A DNA stretch of 64,000 nt from Ideonella benzenivorans (lineage in GTDB: Bacteria; Pseudomonadota; Gammaproteobacteria; Burkholderiales; Burkholderiaceae_C), in NCBI RefSeq assembly GCF_020387415.1, contig NZ_JAGWCB010000008.1, positions 139,690 to 203,689 on the forward strand. The letters run 5' to 3'. Below, in pieces: positions 52,401-61,413 of this stretch (the stretch's first letter is position 1; each line of letters begins with the position of its first letter). The translations under genes and the position numbers were made by a program. Under the pieces are notes generated by a model. That model ran no database searches. It had not been told where the DNA came from and saw only the letters and a program-made list of their open reading frames with translations.

Positions 52401-55400
52401 GTGTCCATCCACGTCGCGCTCAAGCACGTCACCCATTACCGCTATGACCGGCTGGTGAACCTGTCGCCGCAGGTCGTTCGCCTGCGTCCGGCACCGCACT
52501 GCCGCACGCCAATCCTGTCCTACTCGCTGCGGGTGGAGCCCACCAAGCACTTCACCAACTGGCAGCAGGACCCGTTCTCCAACTACCTGGCGCGTCTGGT
52601 GTTTCCGGAGCCCACCACCGAGTTCAAGGTCACGGTGGACCTGGTGGCCGAGATGTCGGTCTACAACCCCTTCGACTTCTTCCTGGAGCCGGGGGCCGAG
52701 ACCTATCCGTTCACCTATGAGCCTGGCCTGGCGGCCGAGCTGGCGCCGTACTTGGTGGCCGAAACCCCCACGCCGGCCTTTGCCGCCTTCCTGGCGACCA
52801 TCGACCGCAGCGAGGCCCGCACCATCGACTTCCTGGTCGGCCTGAACCAGCGCCTGCAACACGACATCTCCTACCTGATCCGCATGGAGCCGGGCGTGCA
52901 GACGCCCGAGGAGACGCTGACCAATGCCTCCGGTTCCTGCCGCGACACCGGCTGGCTGCTGGTTGAGACGCTGCGCCACCTGGGGCTGGCGGCGCGCTTC
53001 GTGTCGGGCTACCTGATCCAGCTGAAGCCGGATGTGAAGTCGCTGGACGGCCCGAGCGGGACCGAGGTGGACTTCACCGACCTGCATGCCTGGTGCGAGG
53101 TGTACCTGCCCGGCGCGGGCTGGATCGGCCTGGACCCGACCTCGGGCCTGATGGCCGGGGAAGGGCACATCCCCCTGGCCTGCACGCCGGCACCGTCCAG
53201 CGCGGCGCCCATCACCGGGGCCGTGGACGAGTGCGAGGTCGAGTTCAGCCATGAGATGGGGGTCACCCGCATCTACGAATCGCCGCGCGTCACCAAGCCC
53301 TACAACGAGGACCAGTGGGCCGGTGTGCAGCAACTGGGCGAGCGCGTGGATGCCCAGCTGCTGGCCGACGATGTGCGGCTCACCATGGGCGGCGAGCCGA
53401 CCTTTGTCTCGGTGGACGACCGCGACGGCGCCGAATGGAACACCGATGCCCTGGGCCCCACCAAGCGCATCTTTGCCCAGGATCTGGTGCAGCGGCTGCG
53501 CGACGAATACGGCCGTGGCGGTTTCCTGCACTTCGGCCAGGGCAAGTGGTACCCGGGTGAGCAGTTGCCGCGCTGGGCGCTGTCGATCTATTGGCGCACC
53601 GATGGCCAGCCGTGCTGGAGCGACCCCTCGCTGTTCGCCGACGAGCGCGACATGCACCAGTACACCAGCGAGGATGCCAAGCGCTTCCTCGCCACGCTGA
53701 CCCGTCACCTGGGCCTGGACGACAAATTCATCCAGACCGGTTTCGAGGACACCTGGTACTACCTGTGGCGCGAGCGCCGCCTGCCGGTCAATGTCGACCC
53801 CTTCGATTCACGCCTGGACGACGAACTGGAGCGTGGACGCCTGCGCCGTGTGTTCGACCAGGGCCTGGACCAGGAAGTGGGCTATGTGCTGCCCCTCAAG
53901 CGCGCCGAAGGGCCGACGCTCAATGGCAGCAGGTGGGAGACTGGCCCCTGGTTCTTCCGCGACGAGCGCATGTACCTGATCCCAGGCGACTCGCCGATGG
54001 GCTACCGCCTGCCGCTGGATTCGCTGCCCTGGGTGAAGGACAGCGAGTACCCGTACCTGGTCGACTACGATCCCTTTGCGCCCCGGGGCGAGCTGCCGCC
54101 CGCGGCCGAGCTGCGCCGGCAGATGCTGGGCCTGGGAGGTGGTGCGCCCACGGGCGAGGCCTATGCCGCCCGGCAGGCCGGCAGCGGCTTTGCCGAAGGC
54201 GGCACCGTGGCCCTGCAGAACAGCCCGCAGGGCGGGGCCGCCGCCGGCGTCGGGGGTTTGCCGGCGGCGGGGTCGGTGGCCTCGGAGGCCTACCCGGAGC
54301 GCTTCCAGTCCGCCCACTGGATCACCCGCACCGCGCTCTGCGTGGAGGTGCGCGACCCGCGCCGCGCCAATGGGCCCAAGGCGGAGAAGGTGGGGCAGGT
54401 CAGTGGCGTGCTCTATGTCTTCATGCCGCCGCTGGCGCACCTGGAGGACTACCTGGAGCTGTTGACCTCGGTCGAGGCGACGGCGGCTGAACTGGGCATC
54501 AAGGTGGTGCTGGAAGGCTACCCGCCGCCGCGCGACCCGCGCCTGAAGCTGCTGCAGGTCACGCCCGATCCCGGCGTCATCGAGGTCAACATCCACCCGG
54601 CCCACAGCTGGAAGGAGCTGGTGCAGCACACCGAGTTCCTCTACGACGCGGCCTGGCGTTCACGCCTGTCGACCGAGAAGTTCATGCTCGACGGCCGCCA
54701 CACTGGCACCGGTGGAGGCAACCACTTCGTGCTGGGGGGGGCGACGCCGTCCGATTCGCCCTTCCTGCGCCGGCCGGACCTGCTGGCCTCGCTGCTGGCC
54801 TACTGGCACAACCACCCCGCGCTCAGCTACCTGTTCTCGGGCCTGTTCATCGGCCCGACCAGCCAGGCTCCGCGGGTGGACGAGGCGCGCAACGACCAGC
54901 TGCGGGAGATGGAGATCGCGCTGGGCGAGATCGAGCGCAACAAGGGCGTCTATGGGCAGGACATGCCGCCCTGGCTGGTGGACCGCACGCTGCGCAATGT
55001 GCTGGTCGATGTCACCGGCAACACCCACCGCAGCGAGTTCTGCATCGACAAGCTCTACTCGCCGGACTCGTCCAGCGGCCGCCTGGGCCTGCTGGAACTG
55101 CGGGCCTTCGAGATGCCGCCGCATGCCCGCATGAGCATCGTGCAGCAACTGCTGCTGCGCGCGCTGGTGGCCCGCTTCTGGAAGGATCCCTACCGGGCGC
55201 CGCTGGTGCGCTGGGGCACCGAGCTGCACGACCGCTTCCTGCTGCCCACCTTCATCCAGATGGACTTCGAGGATGTGATCGAGGACATGCAGCGGGCGGG
55301 GTACGCCTTCGACAGCGCCTGGTTCGCGCCGCACTTCGAGTTCCGCTTCCCGAAGATCGGCGAGATCGCCGCGCGTGGCGTGCACATGGTGTTGCGCAAC

Positions 55401-55892
55401 GCGCTGGAGCCCTGGCATGTGATGGGCGAGGAGGGGTCGGCCGGCGGCACGGTGCGCTTCGTCGATTCCTCGCTGGAGCGCATCGAGGTCAAGGTCAGCG
55501 GCCTGGTCGATCCGCGCCACCGCGTCACGGTCAATGGCGTCACGCTGCCGCTGCAGCCCACCGGCCGGGTGGGCGAGTACGTGGCGGGCGTGCGCTTCCG
55601 TGCCTGGCAGCCGCCCTCGGCCCTGCACCCGACCATCGGCGTGCATGCGCCGCTGACGGTGGACCTGGTGGACACCTGGGCCCAGCGCTCTCTGGGCGGG
55701 GGGCGCTACCACGTGGCCCACCCGGGCGGGCGCAACTACAGCACCTTCCCGGTCAACGCCTTCGAGGCCGAGAGCCGCCGCCTGGCGCGCTTCTTCCCCT
55801 TCGGCCACACGCCGGGCAAGATGGTGGTGGCCGAGGCCGAGCGCAGTCTGGAATTTCCGTTCACGCTGGACCTGCGCAAGGTCGGGCGCTGA
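52401..55892 (+). CDS. Transglutaminase-like plus DUF2126 protein
   Basis: A 1163-residue protein. Residues 1-85 are a transglutaminase N-terminal beta domain. The transglutaminase-like core at about 130-260 has the intact triad Cys180 (NASGSCRDTG), His229 (DLHAWCEV) and Asp245 (GLDPTSG). Residues about 310-1150 are DUF2126, of unknown function, with TMGGEPTFVSVDD and FLLPTFIQMDFEDV. The start is a GTG at 52401 after GAGGTAAGG; its first residues SIHVALKHVTHYRYDR fit the family. Cys-protease or transpeptidase chemistry on an amide bond is plausible. Confidence 0.93.
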   Translation: MSIHVALKHVTHYRYDRLVNLSPQVVRLRPAPHCRTPILSYSLRVEPTKHFTNWQQDPFSNYLARLVFPEPTTEFKVTVDLVAEMSVYNPFDFFLEPGAETYPFTYEPGLAAELAPYLVAETPTPAFAAFLATIDRSEARTIDFLVGLNQRLQHDISYLIRMEPGVQTPEETLTNASGSCRDTGWLLVETLRHLGLAARFVSGYLIQLKPDVKSLDGPSGTEVDFTDLHAWCEVYLPGAGWIGLDPTSGLMAGEGHIPLACTPAPSSAAPITGAVDECEVEFSHEMGVTRIYESPRVTKPYNEDQWAGVQQLGERVDAQLLADDVRLTMGGEPTFVSVDDRDGAEWNTDALGPTKRIFAQDLVQRLRDEYGRGGFLHFGQGKWYPGEQLPRWALSIYWRTDGQPCWSDPSLFADERDMHQYTSEDAKRFLATLTRHLGLDDKFIQTGFEDTWYYLWRERRLPVNVDPFDSRLDDELERGRLRRVFDQGLDQEVGYVLPLKRAEGPTLNGSRWETGPWFFRDERMYLIPGDSPMGYRLPLDSLPWVKDSEYPYLVDYDPFAPRGELPPAAELRRQMLGLGGGAPTGEAYAARQAGSGFAEGGTVALQNSPQGGAAAGVGGLPAAGSVASEAYPERFQSAHWITRTALCVEVRDPRRANGPKAEKVGQVSGVLYVFMPPLAHLEDYLELLTSVEATAAELGIKVVLEGYPPPRDPRLKLLQVTPDPGVIEVNIHPAHSWKELVQHTEFLYDAAWRSRLSTEKFMLDGRHTGTGGGNHFVLGGATPSDSPFLRRPDLLASLLAYWHNHPALSYLFSGLFIGPTSQAPRVDEARNDQLREMEIALGEIERNKGVYGQDMPPWLVDRTLRNVLVDVTGNTHRSEFCIDKLYSPDSSSGRLGLLELRAFEMPPHARMSIVQQLLLRALVARFWKDPYRAPLVRWGTELHDRFLLPTFIQMDFEDVIEDMQRAGYAFDSAWFAPHFEFRFPKIGEIAARGVHMVLRNALEPWHVMGEEGSAGGTVRFVDSSLERIEVKVSGLVDPRHRVTVNGVTLPLQPTGRVGEYVAGVRFRAWQPPSALHPTIGVHAPLTVDLVDTWAQRSLGGGRYHVAHPGGRNYSTFPVNAFEAESRRLARFFPFGHTPGKMVVAEAERSLEFPFTLDLRKVGR

Positions 55893-55983
55893 CGGGCCGG
55901 ACATGATGTTTCCGTGACACATGACCCGTCAGGCTGGGCCCCCCCCGAACCCGGGCGCTGGTCCGACAAGGCATGATCACGGG

Positions 55984-58617
55984 ATGTCTTCCGGTGTTCC
56001 CCAGATCGTCCCGTTGCCGCCCCAGCAGTCCAGCCTGCTGTCCGACGAGGCACTCGACCCCCTGGCCTTGGCCCAGGGGGCGATGCAGCGTGGCGACGAA
56101 GGCCACTATGACGAACTGACGGGGCGGGTCAACACGTCCGGCGCCGGTTCGGCCGAGCTGGCGCCCGCCTGGCAGCAGTTCTTCCAGTCCTCCGGGGTCG
56201 AGGGCTGGATGGACCTGCCCAACCGGGTCGAGCGCCTGCGCCACCGCGTGCGCGAGGACGGCGCCACCTACAACGTCTACGATGACCCCGACCAGCCCAC
56301 GCGGCCCTGGCCGCTGGAACTGCTGCCGATGCTCATCGGCGCGGAGGAATGGCCGGCGATCGAGCGCGGCGTGGCCCAGCGGGCCCGGCTGCTGAACGCG
56401 GCCATGGCCGACATCTATGGCGAGCGGGTGCTGCTCGACCGCGGGCTGCTGCCGCCCTCGCTGGTGCTGGGGCATCCGCAGTACCTGCGGCCCCTGCATG
56501 GGGCCGAGCCGTTGGGCGGCGTGCACCTGCACGTGGTGGCCTTCGACCTGTCGCGTAACCCCGATGGCGGCTGGCGGGTGCTGTCGCAGCGCACCCAGGC
56601 CCCTTCCGGGCTGGGTTACCTGATCGAGAACCGGCTGATCGTCTCGCAGCAGTTCCCGGAGGCCTTCCGCGACCTGCATGTGCAGCGCCTGGCGGCCAGC
56701 TTCCAGATGCTGATGGAGGGGCTGATGCGGCTGTCGCCGGCGGGGGCGACCTCGCGCGCGGTGCTGCTCACCCCGGGGCCCCACAACGAGACCTACTTCG
56801 AGCATGTCTTCCTGGCCCGCTACCTGGGTCTGACACTGGTCGAGGGCGGTGACCTGACCGTGCGTGCCAACCGGCTCTACCTGAAGACCCTGCGCGGCTT
56901 GGAGCGGGTCCACATCGTGCTGCGCCGGGTGGATGACGAGTACCTGGACCCGCTGGAGCTGCGACCCGATTCGGCGCTGGGCGTGCCCGGCCTGGTGCAG
57001 GCCATCCGGGCCGGCGAGGTGGTGGTGGCCAACGCCCCCGGGGCGGGCTGGCTGGAAAGCCCGGGCCTGGCCGCCTTCTGGCCAGGCGTGGCCCGCCACC
57101 TGCTGGGCGAGGAGCTGCTGCTGCCCGGGGCCACAAGCTGGTGGTGTGGCGAGAAGACCGTCTGGGACAGGCACAAGAGCCGGCTGGAGGAGTTCGTCGT
57201 GGCGCCGACCTTCCCGGCCAGCGACACCACCCGCAGCTTCGCGCCCGTGCTGGCCGCGACCCAGGCGCCCAGCGCCCGGGCCGGGTTGGCAGCGCGCATC
57301 GAGGCCGAGCCGGCCGCGCACACGCTGCAGTCCCGCACCCGGCCGTCGGAGATGCCGGTCTGGCACGAGGGGCGGCTGGAGCCGCGCCCGGCTGTGGTCC
57401 GCGTGTTCGCCATTTCGGACGGGCAGGGCGGCTGGTCGGTGCTGCCGGGCGGCATGACCCGGGTGGCCACCCGGCGCGAGGCCATGCACGACCCCTGGCT
57501 GTCCATGCAGCGCGGCAGCGCCAGCGCCGACACCTGGGTGCTGACCCATGGCCCGGTGGACCCGACCTCGCTGCTGCCCAAGCCGCTCAGTGCGGCCGAT
57601 CTGGCGCAGATGCACCGCAGCGTCACCAGCCGCTCGGCCGAGAACCTGTTCTGGCTCGGCCGCTACACCGAACGGGCCGAGAACTCGGTGCGCCTGGCGC
57701 GGCTGGCGCTGGAGTCGCTGTCCGGCGCCGCCCTGCATGAAGCCTCGCCGGCCGTGCTGACGGTGCTGGACCTGCTGACCCGCCGACACGGGCTGGTGGG
57801 CGGCAGCGTGCCCTCGCCGCTGCAGTCGCAGCGGGTGTTCGAGCGTTCGCTGGTGCATGCGCTGGGCGATGCCCGCGGCAGCGCCAGCGTGGCCTTCAAC
57901 CTGCAGGCGCTGGCGGGCTGCGCCCAGGCCCTGCGCGAGCGCCTGTCCCAGGACCACTGGCAGCTCATCCGCGAGGCCAGTGAACAGTTCCAGGCCCAGC
58001 TCTCGGCGGTGTTCGAGTCCGGCTCGGCCGATCCACTCACCGAGGTCATTGGCGTGCTGACCCAGGCTGACAATGCGCTGGCCGCGATCACCGGTGGTCA
58101 GACCGACCGGATGACCCGGGACGACGGCTGGCGCCTGCTCAGCGTGGGCCGCCAGATCGAACGTTTGGACTTCCTCTCCCATGCACTGGCCTGCTGTTTC
58201 GAACACGGGTTGCAGGAGCGCGACGACGGTTTCGCGCTGATGCTGGGTCTGTTCGATTCCACCATCACCTACCGGGCCCATTTTCAGGCCCGGCGCGAGG
58301 CGGCCCCTCTGCTGCACCTGCTGGTGTTCGACACCGACAACCCCCGCTCGCTGGCCTGGGTGGGGCGCACGCTGCGCGACCGGCTGGTCAAGCTGGCCCG
58401 GCACCAGCAGGCCTGGGCGCAGGAGGTGGTGGCCGGCCTGCCGCGGCCGGAGCAGTGGTCGCTGGAACAGCTGTCGGCCGAAGGCACGGACTCCGGGCAC
58501 CCGCTGCTGATCGCCTCGCTGCAGGCCTGCAGCGTCCAGGCCCAGGCCGTGTCGGATGCGATCGGCCGCAAGCTGTTCTCGCACGTGGGGGCGACCGACC
58601 GGATGGTGTGGCAATGA
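55984..58617 (+). CDS. Circularly permuted ATP-grasp fused to alpha-E (copy 2)
   Basis: An 877-residue fusion. Residues about 70-530 are a second ATP-grasp-like domain and about 545-860 an alpha-E domain (SRSAENLFWLGRYTERAEN). Compared with copy 1, the EDNLRVPSG motif is SQRTQAPSG, no glycine-rich GAGGYG segment is present, and the C-terminal NSSQGGGTKDTWVL is MQRGSASADTWVL. It may therefore be catalytically reduced and have a structural or different role; some changes may be normal for the fused subfamily. The ATG at 55984 is preferred, and an earlier one at 55921 adds a Pro/Gly-rich leader. Confidence 0.9.
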   Translation: MSSGVPQIVPLPPQQSSLLSDEALDPLALAQGAMQRGDEGHYDELTGRVNTSGAGSAELAPAWQQFFQSSGVEGWMDLPNRVERLRHRVREDGATYNVYDDPDQPTRPWPLELLPMLIGAEEWPAIERGVAQRARLLNAAMADIYGERVLLDRGLLPPSLVLGHPQYLRPLHGAEPLGGVHLHVVAFDLSRNPDGGWRVLSQRTQAPSGLGYLIENRLIVSQQFPEAFRDLHVQRLAASFQMLMEGLMRLSPAGATSRAVLLTPGPHNETYFEHVFLARYLGLTLVEGGDLTVRANRLYLKTLRGLERVHIVLRRVDDEYLDPLELRPDSALGVPGLVQAIRAGEVVVANAPGAGWLESPGLAAFWPGVARHLLGEELLLPGATSWWCGEKTVWDRHKSRLEEFVVAPTFPASDTTRSFAPVLAATQAPSARAGLAARIEAEPAAHTLQSRTRPSEMPVWHEGRLEPRPAVVRVFAISDGQGGWSVLPGGMTRVATRREAMHDPWLSMQRGSASADTWVLTHGPVDPTSLLPKPLSAADLAQMHRSVTSRSAENLFWLGRYTERAENSVRLARLALESLSGAALHEASPAVLTVLDLLTRRHGLVGGSVPSPLQSQRVFERSLVHALGDARGSASVAFNLQALAGCAQALRERLSQDHWQLIREASEQFQAQLSAVFESGSADPLTEVIGVLTQADNALAAITGGQTDRMTRDDGWRLLSVGRQIERLDFLSHALACCFEHGLQERDDGFALMLGLFDSTITYRAHFQARREAAPLLHLLVFDTDNPRSLAWVGRTLRDRLVKLARHQQAWAQEVVAGLPRPEQWSLEQLSAEGTDSGHPLLIASLQACSVQAQAVSDAIGRKLFSHVGATDRMVWQ

Positions 58618-59606
58618 CGACCCTGCGCTGGCTGCGCGTGCAGCATGAAACCCGCTACGACTACGACGCACCGGTCGAGCTGGCCCACCACGTGGCCTAC
58701 CTGAGTCCGCGTGCCACCGATTCCCAGCGGGTGCGCGACTGGACGCTGACCATCGACCCCACGCCGGACGAATGGCTGGAACTGCACGACGGCGTGTCCG
58801 GCCCCGACCTGGCAGCCTCCGCGCTGGTGGTGCCGACGGCCCAGTCCAGCGTCGACAGCTGGGGCAACCGGCGCATGGCCTTCAGCCATTCCCGGGTGCA
58901 CGAGCAGCTGACGGTCATCTCCACCTTCGAGGCAGGACTGACCACGCCCGAGCTGCCCGATGTCTCGCGCAGCCCGGCCTGGGAGGACGTGGCGGAATCG
59001 CTGCGCTACCACGCGGGGGCGGTGCATTCGGAGGCGGTCGAGTTCACGTTGCCGTCGCCTTTCGTGCCGCACTCGCCGCAGCTGGCGGCCTTTGGCCGGC
59101 TGGCCTTCACGCCCGGGCGCAGCGTGGTGGACGGTGCGCTGGCGCTGATGTCGCTGGTGCACGAGCGCTTCGAGTACCAACCGCTGGCCACCTCGGTCAA
59201 CACCCGCGCCACCGAGGCCCTGAGCCTGTCGCGGGGGGTCTGCCAGGATTTCGCCCATGTGATGATCGGCGCCTGCCGCTCGCTGGGCTTGGCGGCGCGC
59301 TATGTCAGCGGTTACCTGTTGACCCAGCCCCCGCCCGGTCAAGCGCGCCTGGTGGGCGCTGACGCCTCCCATGCCTGGGCCGTGGTCTGGTGCCCGGAGA
59401 ACGGCTGGCTGGCGCTGGACCCGACCAATGATGTGCCGGTGGGGCTGGACCATGTCACCCTGGCCTGGGGGCGCGATTATGGGGATGTGGCGCCGCTGCG
59501 CGGCGTGATCCGCGGGGGCGGCCGGGCCGTGCCGCGCGTGGCCGTGACCGTGGAGCCGCTGGAGGAGCCGCCCGCGGTCCGGCCGGTGGTGAAGGGGAAG
59601 TCATGA
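58614..59606 (+). CDS. Transglutaminase-like cysteine protease/transpeptidase
   Basis: A 330-residue protein with an N-terminal transglutaminase N domain (about 1-90, RVQHETRYDYDAPVEL) and a core with intact Cys210 (RGVCQDFAH), His253 (ASHAWAVVW) and Asp269 (ALDPTND). No signal peptide is seen, so it is probably cytosolic. The start overlaps the fusion gene stop as ATGA, and its own stop overlaps the next start as ATGA, giving three coupled genes. It may cleave or transfer the product made by the ATP-grasp ligases (inference). Confidence 0.92.
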   Translation: MTTLRWLRVQHETRYDYDAPVELAHHVAYLSPRATDSQRVRDWTLTIDPTPDEWLELHDGVSGPDLAASALVVPTAQSSVDSWGNRRMAFSHSRVHEQLTVISTFEAGLTTPELPDVSRSPAWEDVAESLRYHAGAVHSEAVEFTLPSPFVPHSPQLAAFGRLAFTPGRSVVDGALALMSLVHERFEYQPLATSVNTRATEALSLSRGVCQDFAHVMIGACRSLGLAARYVSGYLLTQPPPGQARLVGADASHAWAVVWCPENGWLALDPTNDVPVGLDHVTLAWGRDYGDVAPLRGVIRGGGRAVPRVAVTVEPLEEPPAVRPVVKGKS

Positions 59607-60247
59607 GACAGAACAGCGCGCGGCGCAGCTGGTTGAAGCAGGTCAGCGGCTGGAGTCTGGCCTGGTGTGCCAAGGCGGCCACCGCCGGCACGGCCCCGGC
59701 TGGTCTGAAGCCGCTGGGCCAATGGGATTTCGCGCAACCGCAGGCCGGTCGCGCTTGGCGTTTCACCGCCAAGCCAGCGGCCGCCACCAAGGCCGGCGTG
59801 CTGCAGGCCCAGCTGGCGCTGGATGCGCAGCTCTACGAGCCCACGCCGGGGCACCCGGCCTGTCCGCTGGCGGCGGCCGAGCTGCCGCTGACGGACGCCC
59901 GTTGGCGCCAAGGGCGGTTCCAGCGGCTGCTGATCGAGCTGGACGTGAGCCGCTGGGCCCTGGGCCTGGGCCGTTTCGACGACGACGTGCCCCGGCTGGA
60001 GCTGGTCTACCGCGGCCAGCGCCATCAGCTGGGCCTGTCCGGCTTCAAGAAGATGCCCGGCACGGTGCAGGTGAGCTGGACGGCGGCCGACGGTCTGCAG
60101 GCCCGTTATGACGGCGTGGCCAGTGGACGGCGCTCGCGCAGCACGGCCGATGCGGGAGCTCCGTCGCTGCGGCTGTGGATCGATGGCTGCTCCGAGGCTG
60201 GCGCCCAGTCGCTGCGCATCGACCGGCTGACGCTCTGGGGGGCCTGA
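59603..60247 (+). CDS. Hypothetical protein with possible Tat signal, coupled to the transglutaminase gene
   Basis: A 214-residue protein that I do not recognise. The N-terminus MRQNSARRSWLKQVSGWSL contains a twin-arginine-like RRSWLK followed by a short hydrophobic stretch, so Tat export is possible. The rest is beta-rich with DFAQPQAGRAWRFTAKP, ELDVSRWALGLGRFDDDVPRLELVY and a C-terminal LRIDRLTLWG, perhaps a beta-sandwich. Two cysteines (near residues 87 and 194) lie outside the signal. Its ATG overlaps the transglutaminase stop by 4 nt, so it is a likely functional partner of the ATP-grasp cluster. Confidence 0.75.
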   Translation: MRQNSARRSWLKQVSGWSLAWCAKAATAGTAPAGLKPLGQWDFAQPQAGRAWRFTAKPAAATKAGVLQAQLALDAQLYEPTPGHPACPLAAAELPLTDARWRQGRFQRLLIELDVSRWALGLGRFDDDVPRLELVYRGQRHQLGLSGFKKMPGTVQVSWTAADGLQARYDGVASGRRSRSTADAGAPSLRLWIDGCSEAGAQSLRIDRLTLWGA

Positions 60248-60263
60248 GCCGCTCGGCGGGGCG

Positions 60264-61250
60264 TCAGTGCAGCGCCGGGCCGTGCAGGCGGCGCCAGGTC
60301 AGCGAGGGCAGCTCACCATAAAGCTCGCGGTAATCCTGGGCGAACAGGCTCAGGTGCCAGAAGCCCCATTGGGTGGCGGCCTCGGCCACCGAGCGGGCCT
60401 CGCGCAGCGCGCGGCGCGCGCCGGCCAGCCGCACGGTACGCAAAAAGGCGGCCGGCGCCAGCCCCGTCACCTGTTGGAAGGCGGCCTGCAGGGTGCGCCG
60501 GCTGACGCCCAGGGCCTGGCACAGCGTGGCCACCGTGTGCGGGGTTTCCGGGTCGGCCCGCACGAAGGCCTGGGCCTGGGCCACCAACTGGGCGGCCCGG
60601 TGCGGCGCCGGTGACGCCGGATGGGCGTCGCTGCCCGGCAGCAGCGCCAGCACGTTGGACATCAGGGCCTGTTGCAGCCGTTCGCAGGCGGCACCATCGG
60701 CCAGCCGGCCGGGCAGGGCGTTCATCAGCTGCAGTGCCTGGGCCAGTTGTTCGCGCAAGGCGTTCAGCCGGGCGGGATCGGCCTGGTGCAGGCCGGCCTG
60801 ACCGGCCAGACGCCGCAGGGCCGGGCGCTCGTCCTCATCCGCCAGGGCCAGCAACGGGGCCAGCGGCAGGTCCACCCCGGCCATGGACAGGCCCTCGGGG
60901 GTCATGAACTCGAAGCCATCGCGGCCGCTGAAGCAGCAGAACAGGGCGTCACGCATCGGCCCTTGCCAATCGGTGCGGCCGCAGAAGCTCACCGCGCCCT
61001 GGCCCAGCGACATCGGCACGCCCAGGGCCAGCCGCTCGGCCGGCCGTGCACCACGCTGCAGCAGGCGCCGGCTGGTGTCTTCCACAAACAGGTGCATCGA
61101 CGCCGAGCGTGCCTCGATCACCTGGCCGCAGAACGGCCCGGCGGACAGCTGCACATAGTCTTGTTGCCAGCCCTGCAGCAAGGTCGCCTGCTCGTCCACA
61201 TCCGAGGACGAACGGTGATGCACCAGGGGGGCGGCGGAGGGCAGGCTCAT
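60264..61250 (-). CDS. AraC family transcriptional regulator (EutR-like)
   Basis: A 328-residue regulator. The variable N-terminal sensing domain (about 1-220) is followed by an AraC-type double helix-turn-helix (about 228-325: VATLCQALGVSRRTLQAAFQQVTGLAPAAFLR, WGFWHLSLFAQDYRELYGELP). Divergent placement before an ethanolamine permease and eutB makes it the likely activator of that operon. The ATG at 61250 is preferred; upstream in-frame sequence is low-complexity. It is convergent with the hypothetical gene ending at 60247. Confidence 0.9.
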   Translation of the reverse strand: MSLPSAAPLVHHRSSSDVDEQATLLQGWQQDYVQLSAGPFCGQVIEARSASMHLFVEDTSRRLLQRGARPAERLALGVPMSLGQGAVSFCGRTDWQGPMRDALFCCFSGRDGFEFMTPEGLSMAGVDLPLAPLLALADEDERPALRRLAGQAGLHQADPARLNALREQLAQALQLMNALPGRLADGAACERLQQALMSNVLALLPGSDAHPASPAPHRAAQLVAQAQAFVRADPETPHTVATLCQALGVSRRTLQAAFQQVTGLAPAAFLRTVRLAGARRALREARSVAEAATQWGFWHLSLFAQDYRELYGELPSLTWRRLHGPALH

Positions 61251-61338
61251 GGCATGAGGCTTGGGGGAATGCCGTGTCCACGCAAACCACGTGCCATGCC
61301 TGGCGCCGGCGCGCCCCAAGGGCCCGACAGAACCCTGG

Positions 61339-61350
61339 TTGCCAATTTGC
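61339..61350. promoter_or_regulatory. Candidate direct-repeat site in the ethanolamine divergent region
   Basis: Two TTGC words (61339-61342 and 61347-61350) lie in the 163-bp region between the AraC-type gene and the permease. AraC-family activators often bind direct repeats. The repeat is very short, so this is only a candidate. Confidence 0.2.
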
Positions 61351-61413
61351 GATAGACCCCGACCGCCGCGGTGCGGACCATCACGCCATTGCATCGAGCG
61401 AGGAGTGAACGCA

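Noticed and set aside
55861-58671. 936-residue frame antisense to the ATP-grasp fusion
   Set aside because: Shadow frame in GC-rich DNA; the plus-strand protein has clear domains.
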